Below are positions 58,391-58,419 of a stretch of DNA of 58,419 bases, one piece after another. A program made the translations under genes and the position numbers. The DNA lies in contig CALJDK010000057.1 of the NCBI GenBank assembly GCA_938023735.1, forward strand, positions 1-58,419, in the 5' to 3' direction. A model generated the notes under the pieces. The model made no database searches and had not been told where the DNA came from. It saw only the letters and a list, made by a program, of their open reading frames with translations. The first letter of the stretch is position 1. Every line of letters starts with the position of its first letter. This DNA is from an uncultured Acidimicrobiales bacterium (lineage in GTDB: Bacteria > Actinomycetota > Acidimicrobiia > Acidimicrobiales > SHLQ01).

Positions 58391-58419
58391 GACTGAAGAA
58401 CTTTCGTGAGTGATTTCTG

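Overview
The window looks like a chromosomal segment of a high-GC actinobacterium. Supporting markers are a WhiB7-type Wbl regulator, Rex next to hemACD, an RsiG-family c-di-GMP-binding protein, a MshA-like mycothiol glycosyltransferase, a mycothiol-type maleylpyruvate isomerase-fold protein, an F420-type luciferase-like oxidoreductase, and the pairs proC + small HTH and MshA-like + YbjN known from mycobacteria. A cytochrome b split as in b6f complexes suggests a deep lineage such as Acidimicrobiia; this placement is inference. I see no rRNA, tRNA, CRISPR array, intact transposase or prophage.

Layout. 1-6.2 kb (- strand): a seven-gene respiratory operon (two membrane proteins, ferredoxin, split cytochrome b, Rieske protein, diheme cytochrome c) with a Rex-like operator just ahead of its first gene. 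6.2-6.75 kb: a repeat-rich spacer with 12-bp-periodic arrays. 6.76-12.15 kb (-): a TetR-controlled acyl-CoA carboxylase/acyl-CoA dehydrogenase operon with a perfect inverted-repeat operator. 12.3-20.4 kb: a monoheme cytochrome c, an ABC-F ATPase, the tail of a lost ABC-2 permease, an NTF2-like protein, a phosphotransferase, pgi, and an aspartoacylase-like gene coupled to a RimK ligase fused to an RCK_C domain. 20.4-30.9 kb (-): rex-hemA-hemC-hemD, a small membrane protein, a large anchored protein, a PLP enzyme, a HAD phosphatase, hemB and hemL. 30.9-42 kb: acyl-CoA ligase, CAP-domain protein, SAM hydrolase with an overlapping 31-residue membrane peptide, HTH protein, proC, YbjN, SDR, alpha/beta hydrolase divergent from an XRE regulator, MDMPI-like protein, LLM oxidoreductase and MshA-like glycosyltransferase. 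42-49 kb (-): an ArsR-headed operon with SDR, hydantoinase A/B, a DAO-type oxidase and a lipoprotein, then a second repeat spacer. 49.3-56.1 kb: an RsiG homologue, moaD-like/pdxH, and a four-gene signalling operon (histidine kinase lacking its phospho-accepting His, intact kinase, single-domain receiver, REC-PAS-GGDEF-EAL). 56.2-58.4 kb (-): poly-gamma-glutamate-hydrolase-like protein, TlpA-like lipoprotein, WhiB7 with a terminator-bearing leader, and a 60-codon upstream ORF.

How it fits together. Rex probably couples NADH/NAD+ state to haem synthesis and to the bc complex, since Rex-like boxes lie 15-17 nt upstream of the start codons of both rex and the respiratory operon. The kinase/receiver operon feeds a probably bifunctional c-di-GMP enzyme, and a candidate c-di-GMP receptor (RsiG) lies about 1 kb away. 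The most unusual items are the kinase with Ser in place of His beside an intact partner, the RimK-RCK_C fusion with its aspartoacylase partner, the b6f-like cytochrome b with a Cys at the haem c_i position, and the two related 12-bp-periodic repeat loci.
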